This document shows positions 16,801 to 25,649 of a DNA stretch of 64,000 nucleotides, in pieces. The DNA is from Chroococcidiopsis thermalis PCC 7203. GTDB lineage: Bacteria > Cyanobacteriota > Cyanobacteriia > Cyanobacteriales > Chroococcidiopsidaceae. The DNA is taken from positions 1,414,336 to 1,478,335 of the forward strand of contig NC_019695.1 in assembly GCF_000317125.1 (NCBI RefSeq). Reading direction: 5' to 3'. The translations under genes were made by a program, and so were the position numbers. Every line of letters starts with the position of its first letter. The first letter of the stretch is position 1. A model generated the notes under the pieces. The model saw only the letters and a list, made by a program, of their open reading frames with translations, did not search any database and had not been told where the DNA came from.

Positions 16801-17139
16801 ATTTAAGGCTTGATCGATATTCCCACCAGGCTGAAAGAATAGATCGATACTGACCTGTCCTTCGCGAGTCTGGGAATAGACTTGGACTACGCCTTCTGTA
16901 GCTGCTAAAGCTTCTTCCAACGGTCGAGTAATTTCGTCAACTGCAACTTCTGGCGATACTCCGGGAACATCTAGCCGCACGCCGATGCGAGGATAGGTAA
17001 TCGCAGGTAAGAGATCGACTTGCAGTGTCGTCAGAAAAAAGACACCTAAGACGATCGCGGCTACAGTTAACATCAGTGTGGCGATGTGTCGTCGGATCGA
17101 AATGGCGCTGATACTAAATCCCGATGTTGGCGGCTGCAT
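13876..17139 (-). CDS. RND efflux pump, HAE-1 type inner-membrane subunit
   Basis: The 1087-residue protein is a proton-driven exporter that works with an adaptor and an outer-membrane channel. The twelve-TM, two-porter-loop layout is clear: TM1 near residue 16, first periplasmic domain, TM2-6 (about 345-545), TM7, second periplasmic domain, TM8-12 from about 880. TM4 has GIVVDNSIVMLEN with a single Asp where AcrB has two, and TM10 has GIVVNNAIIMVE with Asn in place of the Lys. Residues about 440-449 (VGAHGCAPLP) are encoded by an inserted palindromic repeat in the TM4-TM5 cytoplasmic loop. It is paired with the adaptor gene upstream. Substrates are unknown. Confidence 0.93.
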   Translation of the reverse strand: MQPPTSGFSISAISIRRHIATLMLTVAAIVLGVFFLTTLQVDLLPAITYPRIGVRLDVPGVSPEVAVDEITRPLEEALAATEGVVQVYSQTREGQVSIDLFFQPGGNIDQALNDATAAFNRGRGGLPDNLNIQEPRLFKVDPSQSPIYEFGLTSPTLKPVDLRVFADEELGRELSVVPGVAAVDVSGGVQEEVRINIDLDRLQAVGVGLTDVLEELTTRNQDIAGGRILGESEPLTRTRGRFQTSQEIRNLSFEAATFEENNSTPGVARRVYLRDFAEVIDGTEDQRVFAFLNKTPAVKLSVQKQPEANTIAVVDGVKRRIESLRQSGLIPADAVITPTLDESIFIQNSISNVTSSGLIGAGLAAIAVLLFLGSLRQTIIIVLAIPLATCAAIILMGLFGLSLNVFSLGGLALGVGIVVDNSIVMLENIVEGVRKDETHVGAHGCAPLPKTSIIDRAESSSREVESALVASTSTNLVAVLPFLLIGGLFSLLFRELILTISFAVAASILVAITVVPMMTSRLMGIKRSSGIGKFWLLREFNRKFEAATRSYGNFLNRLLRWRFIVVLLAFLVLGGGSVWMAGQIPQEILPRIDTGQARLFVQFPPGTALETNRKVMEIVDDILLKQPETEYIFSTAGGFLFGNNTSENPLRGSSNITLKPGTNVEAYVARVSQEFDRLNLVETVIRLRPGEVRGLILTNSPVRGAELDVILQGSDTEELNRAGQQVLQTLEQQAKLASFRPDATPRQPEVQIRPDWERVAEFGLTTQEIGETIQTALEGSIPTQLQRGDRLVDIRVQLNETTIQRPSQLASLPLFIEGNRQIRLGDVAQIELGQAPGEVQRIDQRQVFIIAGTLAEGASLGQALAEVNNVMQNIDLPQGVNVIPSSAAQSNQQLQNSLKLLGALAAFLVFVVMAVQYNSLIDPFVIMFTVPLALAGGIFGLYVTQTAIGATVLVGAVLLVGIVVNNAIIMVELANQIREREGCSRWLAIQQAAPQRLRPILMTTITTVLGMLPLAMGIGQGSEFLQPLGIVVFSGLALATLLTLFIIPCFYVMLHDIGWGWATPIWKSVSVVPDKFLHRKRYKDKRW
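15795..15822. repeat. Intragenic palindrome, GTAGGGGCGCAC family
   Basis: Perfect 12-bp arms GTAGGGGCGCAC and GTGCGCCCCTAC with a 4-bp centre, inside the RND pump coding sequence and translated in frame. Intergenic copies with the same arms are at 13670, 39482, 42236, 47114 and 53522. Confidence 0.95.
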
Positions 17140-17168
17140 TACCTGTACTCTGTATCGACAAATTCAAG

Positions 17169-17236
17169 CGTGGGCGGGTTTTAAGCCGAGATTGACTGTT
17201 GAAGCCGATGATTCATCTGCTAAACCCGCCCCTACG
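17169..17236. repeat. Inverted repeat, GTAGGGGCGGGTT family
   Basis: GTGGGCGGGTTTTA near 17170 faces TAAACCCGCCCCTACG at 17221-17236. It fills most of the 92-bp gap between the adaptor gene and the pump gene, which are transcribed in that order on the minus strand. A hairpin here could lower pump expression relative to the adaptor. Confidence 0.8.
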
Positions 17237-18557
17237 ATTCCTGTTGCTGTGTTTCCGATAAGACAGACAGTCGCACGGTTTCACCGTTTTTCAACGGTCT
17301 GCCACTTTTTGCTACAAACCTTTCCCCTGGTTGCAACCCAGATAGAATTTCTACTTTGCCATCTACCCGTTCTCCCAATTTCACCGATCGCGCTGCTACT
17401 TTTTCTCCAGTTATGACAAATACTGTCGCTGTAGTCGGGAGTCGGGAATTTTCTCCCCCTTGTCCTCCTTGTCCCCCTTGTCCTCCTTGTCCCCTTGTTC
17501 CCTTATCCTCCACTACAGCCGTCTCAGGAACCACAACCCTAGCAGCGGCGTTACTTTCAAAACTCACCCGTGCTAGCAATCCACTGCCGATCCGCCCATT
17601 GTCGTTGGGAATGATGACTTCTATGGGAACTAGTCTTGCCGTGCGATCGGCAGCTGGGGAAATTCGGCTGATTTTTCCCGTAAAAGTCTGGTTAGGGAAG
17701 GCATCTAGTCTCACCCTCACTGTCTGTCCGACGCGCAAATTTGCCAAGGCTAATTCTGAGATTTCTACATTCACCTTGACGCGGCGAAAGTCTCCTAAAC
17801 GCAGAACTTCGCCGTTAGCTTGCAGAAAATTTCCTGCTTCGGTGACTTTTTGCGTGACTACGCCATTGATTGGAGAACGGATGTTGGCATAGGATAATTG
17901 TTCTTGGGCTTGAGCGATCGCCGCTTGTTGAGCGTTGACGCGATCGCTAGCTGCTGCTACTGCTTGTTCTTCAGTACGAACTTCTTCTTCGGTAGCTTTT
18001 AACACTTTAGCAGCACTTTGAGCGTTAGTCCGCGCTTGTTCGGCAGCCTGTTCGGCAACTGCACCCTGTTCGACCAATTGTTGTTGGCGTTGAGAGTCTG
18101 ACTGTGCTTGTTGAAATTCCAACCGTGCCTGTTCTACCCTGGCTTTGGCATTACTGACTTGATTTCTGGCTCTAGCAACTTCTGCTTTAAGGGCTGCTAA
18201 TTCTGCTTGTTCTTGATTCAGCGCCGTTCGCAATATAGTATTGTCTTGCTGGGCGAGGATTTGACCTTGTTTGACGCGATCGCCTACATCGACTAAGAGT
18301 TTTAATATCCGCCCTTCTACTTGCGCCCTGAGCGAAACTTCTTGTAGTGGTAGAGTCGTTCCTGTATATTCCGGTTCCGTGCGAATTTTTCCAGTACGGG
18401 CGATCGCCACTTCTACCGCTGGTGGTTGCTGTTGTTCTGCTCCCCTACCCTGGGATTGCGCATCAGCCGCTTCTTTTGGTAAGATGCCACAACCTGCTGT
18501 AGCGCTGAGTACAACAGCACTCAACGCAATTGCTTTAAATAGATCGAAGGCTCCCAT
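17232..18557 (-). CDS. RND efflux periplasmic adaptor (HlyD/AcrA type)
   Basis: The 441-residue membrane fusion protein links the pump to an outer-membrane channel. It starts with a signal segment ending LSATAGCGI, whose Cys could be a lipidation site although the lipobox is weak. It then has a biotinyl-lipoyl half-motif (VEGRILKLLVDVGDRVKQGQIL, about 87-108), a long Gln/Ala/Glu-rich coiled-coil hairpin (about 115-225), the second lipoyl half (IRSPINGVVTQKVTEAGNFL) and a beta-barrel. Near residues 353-374 a Gln-Gly-Gly run plus ENSRLPTT interrupts the barrel/membrane-proximal region. This run is encoded by the 9-bp minisatellite and a CGGGAGT heptamer. It is the promoter-proximal gene of the pump operon. 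Confidence 0.92.
   Translation of the reverse strand: MGAFDLFKAIALSAVVLSATAGCGILPKEAADAQSQGRGAEQQQPPAVEVAIARTGKIRTEPEYTGTTLPLQEVSLRAQVEGRILKLLVDVGDRVKQGQILAQQDNTILRTALNQEQAELAALKAEVARARNQVSNAKARVEQARLEFQQAQSDSQRQQQLVEQGAVAEQAAEQARTNAQSAAKVLKATEEEVRTEEQAVAAASDRVNAQQAAIAQAQEQLSYANIRSPINGVVTQKVTEAGNFLQANGEVLRLGDFRRVKVNVEISELALANLRVGQTVRVRLDAFPNQTFTGKISRISPAADRTARLVPIEVIIPNDNGRIGSGLLARVSFESNAAARVVVPETAVVEDKGTRGQGGQGGQGGQGGENSRLPTTATVFVITGEKVAARSVKLGERVDGKVEILSGLQPGERFVAKSGRPLKNGETVRLSVLSETQQQES
17436..17499. repeat. Intragenic minisatellite and heptamer
   Basis: About five 9-bp units (CCCCCTTGT/CCTCCTTGT) lie directly after two CGGGAGT-type heptamers, all translated as part of the adaptor protein. 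The same pairing of CGGGAGT with the 9-bp unit occurs in the spacer at 38645-38859. Confidence 0.9.
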
Positions 18558-19084
18558 AAAAAAATTCTGATTTTTGCTTTTGCTGCGGCAACTTCAATAT
18601 ATAAGCTAGTCTTTATTACTGAGTGTGGCTGCGGCTATTTCTTCCTGCCATAGCTCGGATGATTGTTAAGTTATTTAAACTTTTTCTGTTCGCAAAGTGG
18701 CTCCCTCTCAAGAGGGAAAAACTAGCGATCGCCAACATGTCAAATCCATTTGCTAACACTACAAAGACCTAGCATAAGCAACAGTTGTGACAAGAATGTG
18801 TCATGGCGAAGTCAGAAGTCGGAAAAGAGTATTGTGTTAAAGAAAGAGTGTAGGGTGTGGGGTATGGGGTGACAGTTGACCGCTCTTGCTCCCTCAGCTC
18901 TCTTCACTTCCTCGAGCTCCCTCAGCTCTCTTCACTTCCTCAGCTCCCTCAGCCCCCTCAGCCCCCTCAGCCCTCTTCTCCCCTGCTCCCTGCTCCCTAG
19001 TTAGGCTGCCAGCAAGATACAATAAATCCAGCAAAAGTTCTCAACATATTATTATATTGAGACAAACTAGGAGAACGATCGCGC
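18558..19084. other. Divergent spacer between efflux operon and dnaK
   Basis: About 527 bp with no gene. The first 300 bp are unique and should hold the efflux promoter. From 18880 to 19005 there is a low-complexity run of CTCCCTCAGCTCTCTTCA-type units. Its 3' part (18964-18992) is a perfect 29-bp inverse match to the end of the Ycf51 gene at 25493-25521. An AGGAG at about 19068 lies before the dnaK start. Confidence 0.65.
18964..18992. repeat. 29-bp dispersed repeat, copy 1
   Basis: A pyrimidine-rich 29-mer that is identical, in inverse orientation, to 25493-25521. One copy is intergenic; the other encodes the C-terminus of a Ycf51 protein. Confidence 0.9.
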
Positions 19085-21133
19085 ATGGGCAAGGTAGTCG
19101 GCATCGACTTAGGGACAACGAACTCAGTCATAGCGGTGATGGAGGGTGGTAAACCTGTGGCGATCGCCAATGCAGAAGGAATGCGGACTACTCCCTCCGT
19201 GGTTAGTGTCAGTCGCGAAGGGGAAGTGGTGGTGGGACAAATGGCGCGACGACAAGCCGTCCTCAACCCTAAAAACACATTCTACTCGGTCAAGCGTTTC
19301 ATCGGTCGCAACTATAGCGAACTCAGCCCCGAATCGAAGCGGGTTGCTTATACAATCCGCAAAGGTGAAGCTGGAAATATTAAAATCGACTGCCCGCGAC
19401 TGAATAAAGAATTCGTTCCCGAAGAAGTCTCGGCAATGGTGCTAAAAAAGTTGGTGGAAGATGCCAGCAAATATTTAGGGGAACCCGTCACAAAAGCAGT
19501 CATCACCGTTCCAGCTTATTTCAACGACTCCCAACGCCAAGCCACGCGGGATGCTGGAAGAATTGCCGGATTGGAAGTCTTGCGGATTTTAAACGAACCT
19601 ACCGCTGCATCCTTAGCTTACGGTTTAGACCGTCAGGAAAGCCAAACGATTTTAGTATTTGACTTGGGTGGTGGTACGTTTGACGTATCTGTTTTAGATG
19701 TAGGCGACGGTGTATTTGAAGTGAAAGCCACTAGTGGAGATACACAACTAGGTGGTAATGATTTTGACAAAAAGATTGTCGATTGGCTGGCAGAGCAATT
19801 TTTAGAGACAGAAGGGGTAGACTTAAGACGCGATCGCTCTTCTCTACAGCGCTTAATGGAAGCAGCAGAACGGGCAAAAATTGAATTATCCGGCGTGACG
19901 GTGACAGACATTAACCTGCCCTTCATCGCTGCTACAGATGAGGGTCCCAAGCATTTAGAAACAAGACTCACCCGTTCTCAATTTGAAGGCTTGTGTTCTG
20001 ACTTGCTAGGACGATTGCGCGTCCCTGTCAAACGAGCAATTATGGATGCTAACTTGCGACCCGCAGATATTGATGAGGTTGTCCTCGTCGGTGGAGGGAC
20101 GCGAATGCCAATGGTACAAGTACTTGTAGAGGCATTAATTGGCAGAGAACCGAATCAAAATGTCAATCCCGATGAAGTTGTGGCTGTTGGGGCAGCAATT
20201 CAAGGCAGCATTTTGGGCGGCGAGATGAAAGACGTGCTGCTATTGGATGTCACACCTTTATCGTTGGGATTGGAAAGTGTCAGCGGCGTGATGAAAAAAC
20301 TGATCCCGCGCAACACGACAATTCCCGTGCGTCGTTCCGATATCTTTTCCACCGCAGAAAACAATCAAACTGTCGTAGAAATTCACGTCGTTCAGGGCGA
20401 ACGAGAAATGGCAGCTGATAATAAATCCCTCGGACGATTTAAACTGACGGGGATTCCACCCGCACCGAGGGGAATTCCCCAAATTCAGGTGTCGTTGGAT
20501 GTCGATGCTAATGGAATTTTACAGGTCACGGCACTCGATCGCACGACAGGCAGAGAACAGAGTATCACCGTTCAAGGGGCTTCTACCCTCAGCGAGGGAG
20601 AAATTCAACGGGCAATTCGCGAGGCAGAACAATATGCCGATATCGACCGTCAGCGCAAAGAACGGGTAGAAAAGCGGACGCGGGCAGAGTCTTTGACAGT
20701 TGAAGCAGAACGACAATTGAAGGAAGTCGCGTTAGACTTCGGGATGCAATTTGCCCGGAGTCAACGCCAACGGATCGAAAGTTTAGTCCGCGAACTGCGG
20801 GCAAACTTAGAGGAAAATAACGATCGCGGCATCGACCAATTATTTGTCGAACTGCAAGATGCGATTTCCGACTTAAAACGAGAGATCCGTCAGTATTATG
20901 GCGACGATGAGGAAGAAAGCTTGTGGGATTCAATCAAGGGCATCTTTACGGGTGATGACGATGATTATTACGACCTACCCCGCCGAGATAGCTATCGCGA
21001 TCGCGACTCCTACGATTATGGTAGAGAAGACTATAGCCGCGATCGTTCCCCTTATTATGGCGGCGGCGATAAGCCTAACCGCAAGCGTCCCACTTACCGA
21101 GACAACTGGGATGATGACGATGATTGGCTATAA
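19085..21133 (+). CDS. dnaK: Hsp70 chaperone DnaK with acidic Tyr/Asp-rich tail
   Basis: The 682-residue ATP-dependent chaperone folds and remodels proteins with DnaJ and a nucleotide exchange factor. The ATPase domain (about 1-385) shows [13 protein letters not shown], the phosphate loop [15 protein letters not shown] and [11 protein letters not shown]. The substrate domain has [11 protein letters not shown] and the NTTIPV segment. The last about 80 residues are unusual: Asp-rich, then Arg/Asp/Tyr-rich low complexity, ending in a run of Asp and WL instead of the usual DnaK tail. Cyanobacteria carry several DnaK paralogues, and this one, followed by a DnaJ without zinc finger, may be a specialised copy. 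AGGAG lies 11 bp before ATG. Confidence 0.95.
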   Translation: MGKVVGIDLGTTNSVIAVMEGGKPVAIANAEGMRTTPSVVSVSREGEVVVGQMARRQAVLNPKNTFYSVKRFIGRNYSELSPESKRVAYTIRKGEAGNIKIDCPRLNKEFVPEEVSAMVLKKLVEDASKYLGEPVTKAVITVPAYFNDSQRQATRDAGRIAGLEVLRILNEPTAASLAYGLDRQESQTILVFDLGGGTFDVSVLDVGDGVFEVKATSGDTQLGGNDFDKKIVDWLAEQFLETEGVDLRRDRSSLQRLMEAAERAKIELSGVTVTDINLPFIAATDEGPKHLETRLTRSQFEGLCSDLLGRLRVPVKRAIMDANLRPADIDEVVLVGGGTRMPMVQVLVEALIGREPNQNVNPDEVVAVGAAIQGSILGGEMKDVLLLDVTPLSLGLESVSGVMKKLIPRNTTIPVRRSDIFSTAENNQTVVEIHVVQGEREMAADNKSLGRFKLTGIPPAPRGIPQIQVSLDVDANGILQVTALDRTTGREQSITVQGASTLSEGEIQRAIREAEQYADIDRQRKERVEKRTRAESLTVEAERQLKEVALDFGMQFARSQRQRIESLVRELRANLEENNDRGIDQLFVELQDAISDLKREIRQYYGDDEEESLWDSIKGIFTGDDDDYYDLPRRDSYRDRDSYDYGREDYSRDRSPYYGGGDKPNRKRPTYRDNWDDDDDWL

Positions 21134-21249
21134 TCTAGCGATTGGCGATTCGCTAAGTTGGTACGTTGATTGCTAGAACTAAAAAAGAAAACGTTAAACG
21201 GAAACTTATAAAAGCTAACAGCCAAAAGCTGCAAGCAGATAGCTAAACT

Positions 21250-22239
21250 ATGCAAGATTTGCGTAACTTTCGCGACTACTATGAAGTGTTGGGAGTCTCC
21301 AGAGAGACAAGCAACGAAGAGATTAAAAAGGTTTTCCGGCGCTTAGCCAGACAGTATCATCCTGACTTAAATCCAGGCAATAAAGAGGCAGAGGAAAAAT
21401 TTAAGGCAATTGGCGAAGCTTACGAAGTCCTTTCTGACCAAACTCGACGGGCAGAATACGACCAATATACTAAGTATTGGAATCAGCCTGGTTTCTGGAG
21501 CAAGCAAACTTCCCGCGCCAAAACTGGCGATAGTCGCGGTAATGGTAATAAAGTTGATTATGGCGCATTTCCCGACTTTAATAATTTTGTCGATCAAGTC
21601 TTAGGACGGCGCAAACAAGCCAGGACTGCGACAGCCGATGACGAACCAGTGACGACAGCACCCCGCGATCCGTTTCGTCCGGGGACGACTAAAGCAGCTT
21701 ATACAGTTAATGCCCGTACTACGCGGCGTGATATTGAGGCTAAGTTAACTATACCCTTAGAACGGGCATATGAAGGCGGATTGGAGCGAATTCGCCTCCC
21801 AGAAGACGGGCGATCGCTAGAAGTCAATATGCCACCTGGAATGTATACTGGACAGATCGTTCGCCTACGAGAACAAGGAATTGGTGGCGGCGATCTTTAT
21901 TTAAAAATAACCGTTCCCCCTCATCCATTTTTCAAGTTAGAAGGTAACGATATTGCGATTCAGTTACCAATTACTCCCGTCGAGGCAATTTTGGGTGGTG
22001 CGGTAGAAGTACCGACTTTAGATGGTTTGGTACAAATGAATTTACCTCCAGGCGTGCGCACTGGGCAAAGATTGCGACTGGCAAAAAAAGGTTATCCCGA
22101 TCCTGATGGCGAACGAGGCGATCAAATTGTTGAGATCCAAATAGTTGTCCCTAGAAATATTAGTCCTGAAGAACGAGATTTATACGAAAAGATTCGTCAA
22201 ATCGAAACCTTCAACCCCCGCGCTGACTTACCAATTTAG
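21250..22239 (+). CDS. DnaJ/CbpA-type co-chaperone without zinc finger
   Basis: The 329-residue class B J-protein stimulates ATP hydrolysis by DnaK. The J domain (about 9-72) contains the essential HPD at 37-39. A Gly/Arg/Thr-rich linker (about 75-155) replaces both the G/F region and the zinc finger. Two C-terminal beta domains follow (about 160-320), with [20 protein letters not shown] and [19 protein letters not shown]. It begins 116 bp after dnaK on the same strand, so it is the likely partner of that chaperone. The absence of CxxCxGxG repeats separates it from classical DnaJ. Confidence 0.92.
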   Translation: MQDLRNFRDYYEVLGVSRETSNEEIKKVFRRLARQYHPDLNPGNKEAEEKFKAIGEAYEVLSDQTRRAEYDQYTKYWNQPGFWSKQTSRAKTGDSRGNGNKVDYGAFPDFNNFVDQVLGRRKQARTATADDEPVTTAPRDPFRPGTTKAAYTVNARTTRRDIEAKLTIPLERAYEGGLERIRLPEDGRSLEVNMPPGMYTGQIVRLREQGIGGGDLYLKITVPPHPFFKLEGNDIAIQLPITPVEAILGGAVEVPTLDGLVQMNLPPGVRTGQRLRLAKKGYPDPDGERGDQIVEIQIVVPRNISPEERDLYEKIRQIETFNPRADLPI

Positions 22240-22254
22240 AGATATATGTAATGT

Positions 22255-22545
22255 ATGTCAGAATGGCGAGAAATTAGACAGAAAGTATTACAACGAGATA
22301 ATCGCCAGTGCCAAGTCTGCGGGAAAGAACATAGCGGACAAGTGCATCACATTCTGCCTAGAAGTCAAGGCGGAACAAACGATTTGGCAAATTTAATTAC
22401 CTTGTGTGGTAAATGTCATATGGTAATTAGTCCCGTCCCTGAATGGTTACTTACTAAATTGTGGCAGATTCCCCCAGAAGAAATTAGCGCCGCAAGCCAA
22501 GCCATTCAAGACAGAATTAATGAAGTTGTGAGAGAGAGAAGTTAA
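22255..22545 (+). CDS. Small HNH endonuclease-type protein
   Basis: The 96-residue protein is built on an HNH fold: CQVCGKEHSGQVHHILPRSQGG, then NLITLCGKCH. Two CxxC pairs probably bind structural zinc, and the HH/N/H residues form the nuclease metal site. It starts only 15 bp after dnaJ and may be co-transcribed. Short HNH proteins of this type are common in cyanobacteria, and their target, if any, is unknown. There is no signal peptide or neighbouring methylase, so a restriction role is not supported. Confidence 0.8.
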   Translation: MSEWREIRQKVLQRDNRQCQVCGKEHSGQVHHILPRSQGGTNDLANLITLCGKCHMVISPVPEWLLTKLWQIPPEEISAASQAIQDRINEVVRERS

Positions 22546-22670
22546 GAATTAATCGAAACAAATACCTAAGCGATCGAAAAATTACCCATTGCGATCGCAT
22601 TCTCACTTTTCATAAATTGCTGATGCAGGGTTGGTCGATCTAATTCTTGTTCCCTTCCTGCCATGTTTTT

Positions 22671-23855
22671 ATGTCTTTATCTTTAATTTCTAAACTAGTT
22701 CATAGTTTTGCGCTATTAAGTTCTCTCATATTTATTTTCCCAGCACAAGCAGAAGTCACAATATCGGTAGTTGCTAACGATCTTGATAATCCACGCGGGC
22801 TAAACTTTAGTTCTGATGGCAGCCTCTACGTGACAGAATCAGGTGTAGGGGGAGATGGACGTTGCATTCCTGGTCCCAGTTTGCAAGGACTTTCTTCCTG
22901 TGTCGGTAATAGTGGTGCTGTAACCAAAATTAAGGACGGTAAGCAAGAACGCTTGTTGACTGGACTACCATCTATCGCTTTAAGACCCACTGGTACTACT
23001 GCTGCTGGACCCCAAGATATAGTATTTGATGCCTATAATAATCCCTATTTACTCATTGGATATGGCGGAAACCCAGAAACTCGCGACTTTCCCGAAGGTG
23101 CGCCGAGTTGGGGACAACTTTATCAAGTTGATTTGCTTACAGGTCATTTAAAAAGTCTTGCCGATTTAGCCAAATACGAACTGGATAATAATGCTGATGG
23201 GAAGGACACATTAGATGTTAGCGGTGAAGTCGCCAGCAACCCCTATGCTTTTACAATTAAGGGTCATACCGCTTATATTGTGGATGCAGCTGCAAATGAC
23301 TTGCTGAGTGTAAGTCTAAATGGTGGTAGCTTAAGTGTATTATCTGTACTTCCCACCCAGACGATAAAAGACCCAATTTTTCCTACGCCAGCGCCGGGAC
23401 AAGTACTACCTCCTGAAGCGCCGCCACCAGGACAAACACCAGCGGAAATCGAAATTCAATCCGTACCGACAGGCGTGGCGGTTGGTCCCGATGATGCTTT
23501 GTATGTTAGCGAATACACGGGTTTTCCGTTCCCTGTAGGGAAAGCTAGAGTCCTGCGAGTTGCTGCTGATGGTAAAACAACAGTTTATGCCGAAGGCTTT
23601 ACCCAAATTTCCGACTTAGAATTCGATCGCCAAGGTAATTTATATGTTTTACAATATGCCAATCAGCCGCAATGGACGGGTAGTGTAGATGGTGCTTTGA
23701 TTCAAGTTGCCCCTGATGGTACGCGGACAACGCTTGTTAGTGGTAATGGACTAGAATCGCCAACTGCTCTTACTATTGGTCGTGATGGGGCGATATATAT
23801 TTCTAATAAAGGCGATCGCCCCAAAGAAGGGCAAGTGTTACGAGTTACAAAATGA
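22671..23855 (+). CDS. ScyD/ScyE-like secreted beta-propeller protein
   Basis: The protein of about 394 residues carries a signal peptide (ending FIFPAQAE) and repeated propeller strands such as NPRGLNFSSDGSLYVTESG, PTGVAVGPDDALYVSEYTG and DLEFDRQGNLYVLQYA. These match the NHL/SMP-30-like fold of ScyD and ScyE, found in the scytonemin sunscreen gene cluster; their exact role is not settled. I use ATG 22671 (MSLSLISK), since the open frame continues upstream only to a TTG with no ribosome site. No other scytonemin core gene lies next to it, but a tyrosinase is encoded 10 kb away. The stop overlaps the next start (ATGA). Confidence 0.8.
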   Translation: MSLSLISKLVHSFALLSSLIFIFPAQAEVTISVVANDLDNPRGLNFSSDGSLYVTESGVGGDGRCIPGPSLQGLSSCVGNSGAVTKIKDGKQERLLTGLPSIALRPTGTTAAGPQDIVFDAYNNPYLLIGYGGNPETRDFPEGAPSWGQLYQVDLLTGHLKSLADLAKYELDNNADGKDTLDVSGEVASNPYAFTIKGHTAYIVDAAANDLLSVSLNGGSLSVLSVLPTQTIKDPIFPTPAPGQVLPPEAPPPGQTPAEIEIQSVPTGVAVGPDDALYVSEYTGFPFPVGKARVLRVAADGKTTVYAEGFTQISDLEFDRQGNLYVLQYANQPQWTGSVDGALIQVAPDGTRTTLVSGNGLESPTALTIGRDGAIYISNKGDRPKEGQVLRVTK

Positions 23856-24469
23856 ACTATTTGGCGCATCTGTTTTTAGCCGAACATACACCTGAATCGT
23901 TACTTGGAAATCTTTTAGGAGATTTTCTTCAAGGGATAAGTAAAGAACGATATTCAATCGCAATCCAGCAAGGAATACAATTACATCGAAAAGTCGATGC
24001 ATATACAGATTCGCACCCAATAGTCAAAGAAGCTAAACAACTAATCTCTGTAACGAGGAGAAGATTTGCCGGAATTTTAGTTGATATATTTTACGACCAT
24101 TTTTTAGCTAGAGATTGGCAGAAATATAGTTCGGTAACTCTTAACGATTTCAGCCAAAAAGTATATGCGATACTATCACAACATCAAGTGATTCTACCCG
24201 ATCGCCTCCAACGTGCATTACCACAAATGATTCAACAAGATTGGTTAAATAAATATCAATATATTAGTGGAATAGAGGTGACGCTCAACCGGATGGCTCA
24301 TCGCGTGAACAGGCAAGGAGAGATTTTAGCTAGTGGGATTGAAGAATTAACAGCTCATTATCAGGAATTAGATCGCAGTTTTCAATCCTTTTTTCCTGAA
24401 TTGATAGGGTACGTCAAAACGACCCGATCGCACCTGAAATACCCTGATAGGATGGAAGTAGGTAAATAA
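23852..24469 (+). CDS. Acyl carrier protein phosphodiesterase-like (AcpH/DUF479)
   Basis: The 205-residue protein resembles AcpH, an HD-type metal-dependent enzyme that removes phosphopantetheine from acyl carrier protein. Family landmarks include the N-terminal MNYLAHLFLAEHTPESLLGNLLGDFLQG, then GIQLHRKVDAYTDSHP and GILVDIFYDHFLA, which supply the His and Asp ligands. Length matches the family. It starts inside the stop of the ScyD/E-like gene (ATGA overlap), implying translational coupling, although a shared pathway is not obvious. Confidence 0.85.
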   Translation: MNYLAHLFLAEHTPESLLGNLLGDFLQGISKERYSIAIQQGIQLHRKVDAYTDSHPIVKEAKQLISVTRRRFAGILVDIFYDHFLARDWQKYSSVTLNDFSQKVYAILSQHQVILPDRLQRALPQMIQQDWLNKYQYISGIEVTLNRMAHRVNRQGEILASGIEELTAHYQELDRSFQSFFPELIGYVKTTRSHLKYPDRMEVGK

Positions 24470-24489
24470 ACCCGATCGCAAACGCAATT

Positions 24490-24966
24490 ATGACTTTGGG
24501 TAATGTCCGCGACCTGTACCAGCAGGTAATTCTAGAACACTATAAAAAACCTCGCCACAAAGGAAAAACCGATCCCGTGCATCGGTATCAACGGGGACAT
24601 AATCCTTCTTGTGGAGACACGATTGAATTAACGGTGCAACTGAATGAAGCGGGCGATACGATCGCAGATGTAAAATTTGATGGTGAAGGTTGCGCGATCG
24701 CGATGGCATCGGCTGACTTAATGGCAGATGTTTTGCGCGGTAAGCCTGTCAGCGTCGCATTAGAGATGGTGCAGCGCTTTCAACGGATGATGAAAGGGGA
24801 AGATGAGTTTCCTAAAGAACAGCGCAAACTCAACGTGATGGCGGGAGTCGCTCAGTTTCCCGTGCGGATCAAATGTGCTAATCTCACCTGGCATACCCTC
24901 AAAGCCGCCTTGGAATCAACCAACGAGCAAGTGCCTGAAGGATTTATCAGTAACGAAAACGAGTAA
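24490..24966 (+). CDS. sufU: SufU/NifU-N-type iron-sulfur scaffold
   Basis: The 158-residue protein of the IscU-like SufU family accepts sulfur from SufS during iron-sulfur cluster assembly. The three conserved ligand cysteines are visible: C41 in NPSCGD, C68 in GEGCAI and C129 in RIKCAN. The Asp at 43, two residues after the first Cys, is also kept. The 18- to 21-residue insertion between the second and third Cys is the mark that separates SufU from IscU. It stands alone, 20 bp after the AcpH gene, with no suf operon in the window. Confidence 0.88.
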   Translation: MTLGNVRDLYQQVILEHYKKPRHKGKTDPVHRYQRGHNPSCGDTIELTVQLNEAGDTIADVKFDGEGCAIAMASADLMADVLRGKPVSVALEMVQRFQRMMKGEDEFPKEQRKLNVMAGVAQFPVRIKCANLTWHTLKAALESTNEQVPEGFISNENE

Positions 24967-24990
24967 TCAATCTCACTATTTGATTTCATA

Positions 24991-25518
24991 ATGCCAACTA
25001 CAACTGATTTTCTCAATGCTTCTGGGTGGGTAGGAATAACCACCCTAGCTTTAGCGGCGATAACCGTTCTGGGTTTTCTGCTTAAATGGGGAATTAGATT
25101 TCGCCTCGTCGGGATCACTGGCTTTTTAGGCGTACTTACAGGCGGATTGTTTGCCCTTGGTTTAGTCCCATTTACTCGCACGGTTATCCCAGGCGCAGTC
25201 CGTTACTCTTTAGTATTCGATAACGGCGGGACGCAAACCGTGATTGCCGTTCCGCCTACCATTGATAGCCAAGCGCTAGAAGCAACAATGCAGCAAGCCG
25301 CCAGCGATTTATTCTCCTACGGTCGCTTAGGCAGACAGGACGATAAACTGACGATTAGAGTCAGGACAAATCTGCATCCAGAACCAGGAGTTACCAAACC
25401 CCTCTACTTGGGACAAATCGAGCGATCGCTCTCCAGCCGCACTGACAATGCAATGGAAATCAAGCTGAATCCCGAAAGCATAGCGCAATTACCAGGGAGC
25501 AGGGGAGAAGAGGGCTGA
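24991..25518 (+). CDS. Ycf51-like membrane protein
   Basis: The 175-residue member of the Ycf51/DUF2518 family occurs in cyanobacteria and some algal plastids; its function is unknown. Two N-terminal membrane segments (about residues 12-30 and 38-58) are followed by a soluble domain with YSLVFDNGGTQTVIAVPPTIDS. The last nine or so codons (PGSRGEEG and TGA) lie in a 29-bp repeat that also occurs intergenically at 18964-18992. The natural C-terminus may therefore have been replaced. Confidence 0.82.
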   Translation: MPTTTDFLNASGWVGITTLALAAITVLGFLLKWGIRFRLVGITGFLGVLTGGLFALGLVPFTRTVIPGAVRYSLVFDNGGTQTVIAVPPTIDSQALEATMQQAASDLFSYGRLGRQDDKLTIRVRTNLHPEPGVTKPLYLGQIERSLSSRTDNAMEIKLNPESIAQLPGSRGEEG

Positions 25519-25521
25519 GGG
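25493..25521. repeat. 29-bp dispersed repeat, copy 2
   Basis: A perfect inverse match to 18964-18992. This copy covers the final codons and stop of the Ycf51 gene. It is followed by AAAAGTCAAAA and CCAATTACCA low-complexity runs up to 25612. Confidence 0.9.
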
Positions 25522-25649
25522 AACAGAGTAATGGGTAGTTATAAAGTCAAAAGTCAAAAGCTAAAAGTCAAAATCTAGCAACTACCAATTACCAATTACC
25601 AATTACCACTCGCTTATACTATATATTCAACCACCAAATACTAGATAAA

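Noticed and set aside
17356-17892. 178-codon plus-strand frame opposite the RND adaptor
   Set aside because: Shadow of the adaptor gene, including the translated minisatellite; no domain features.
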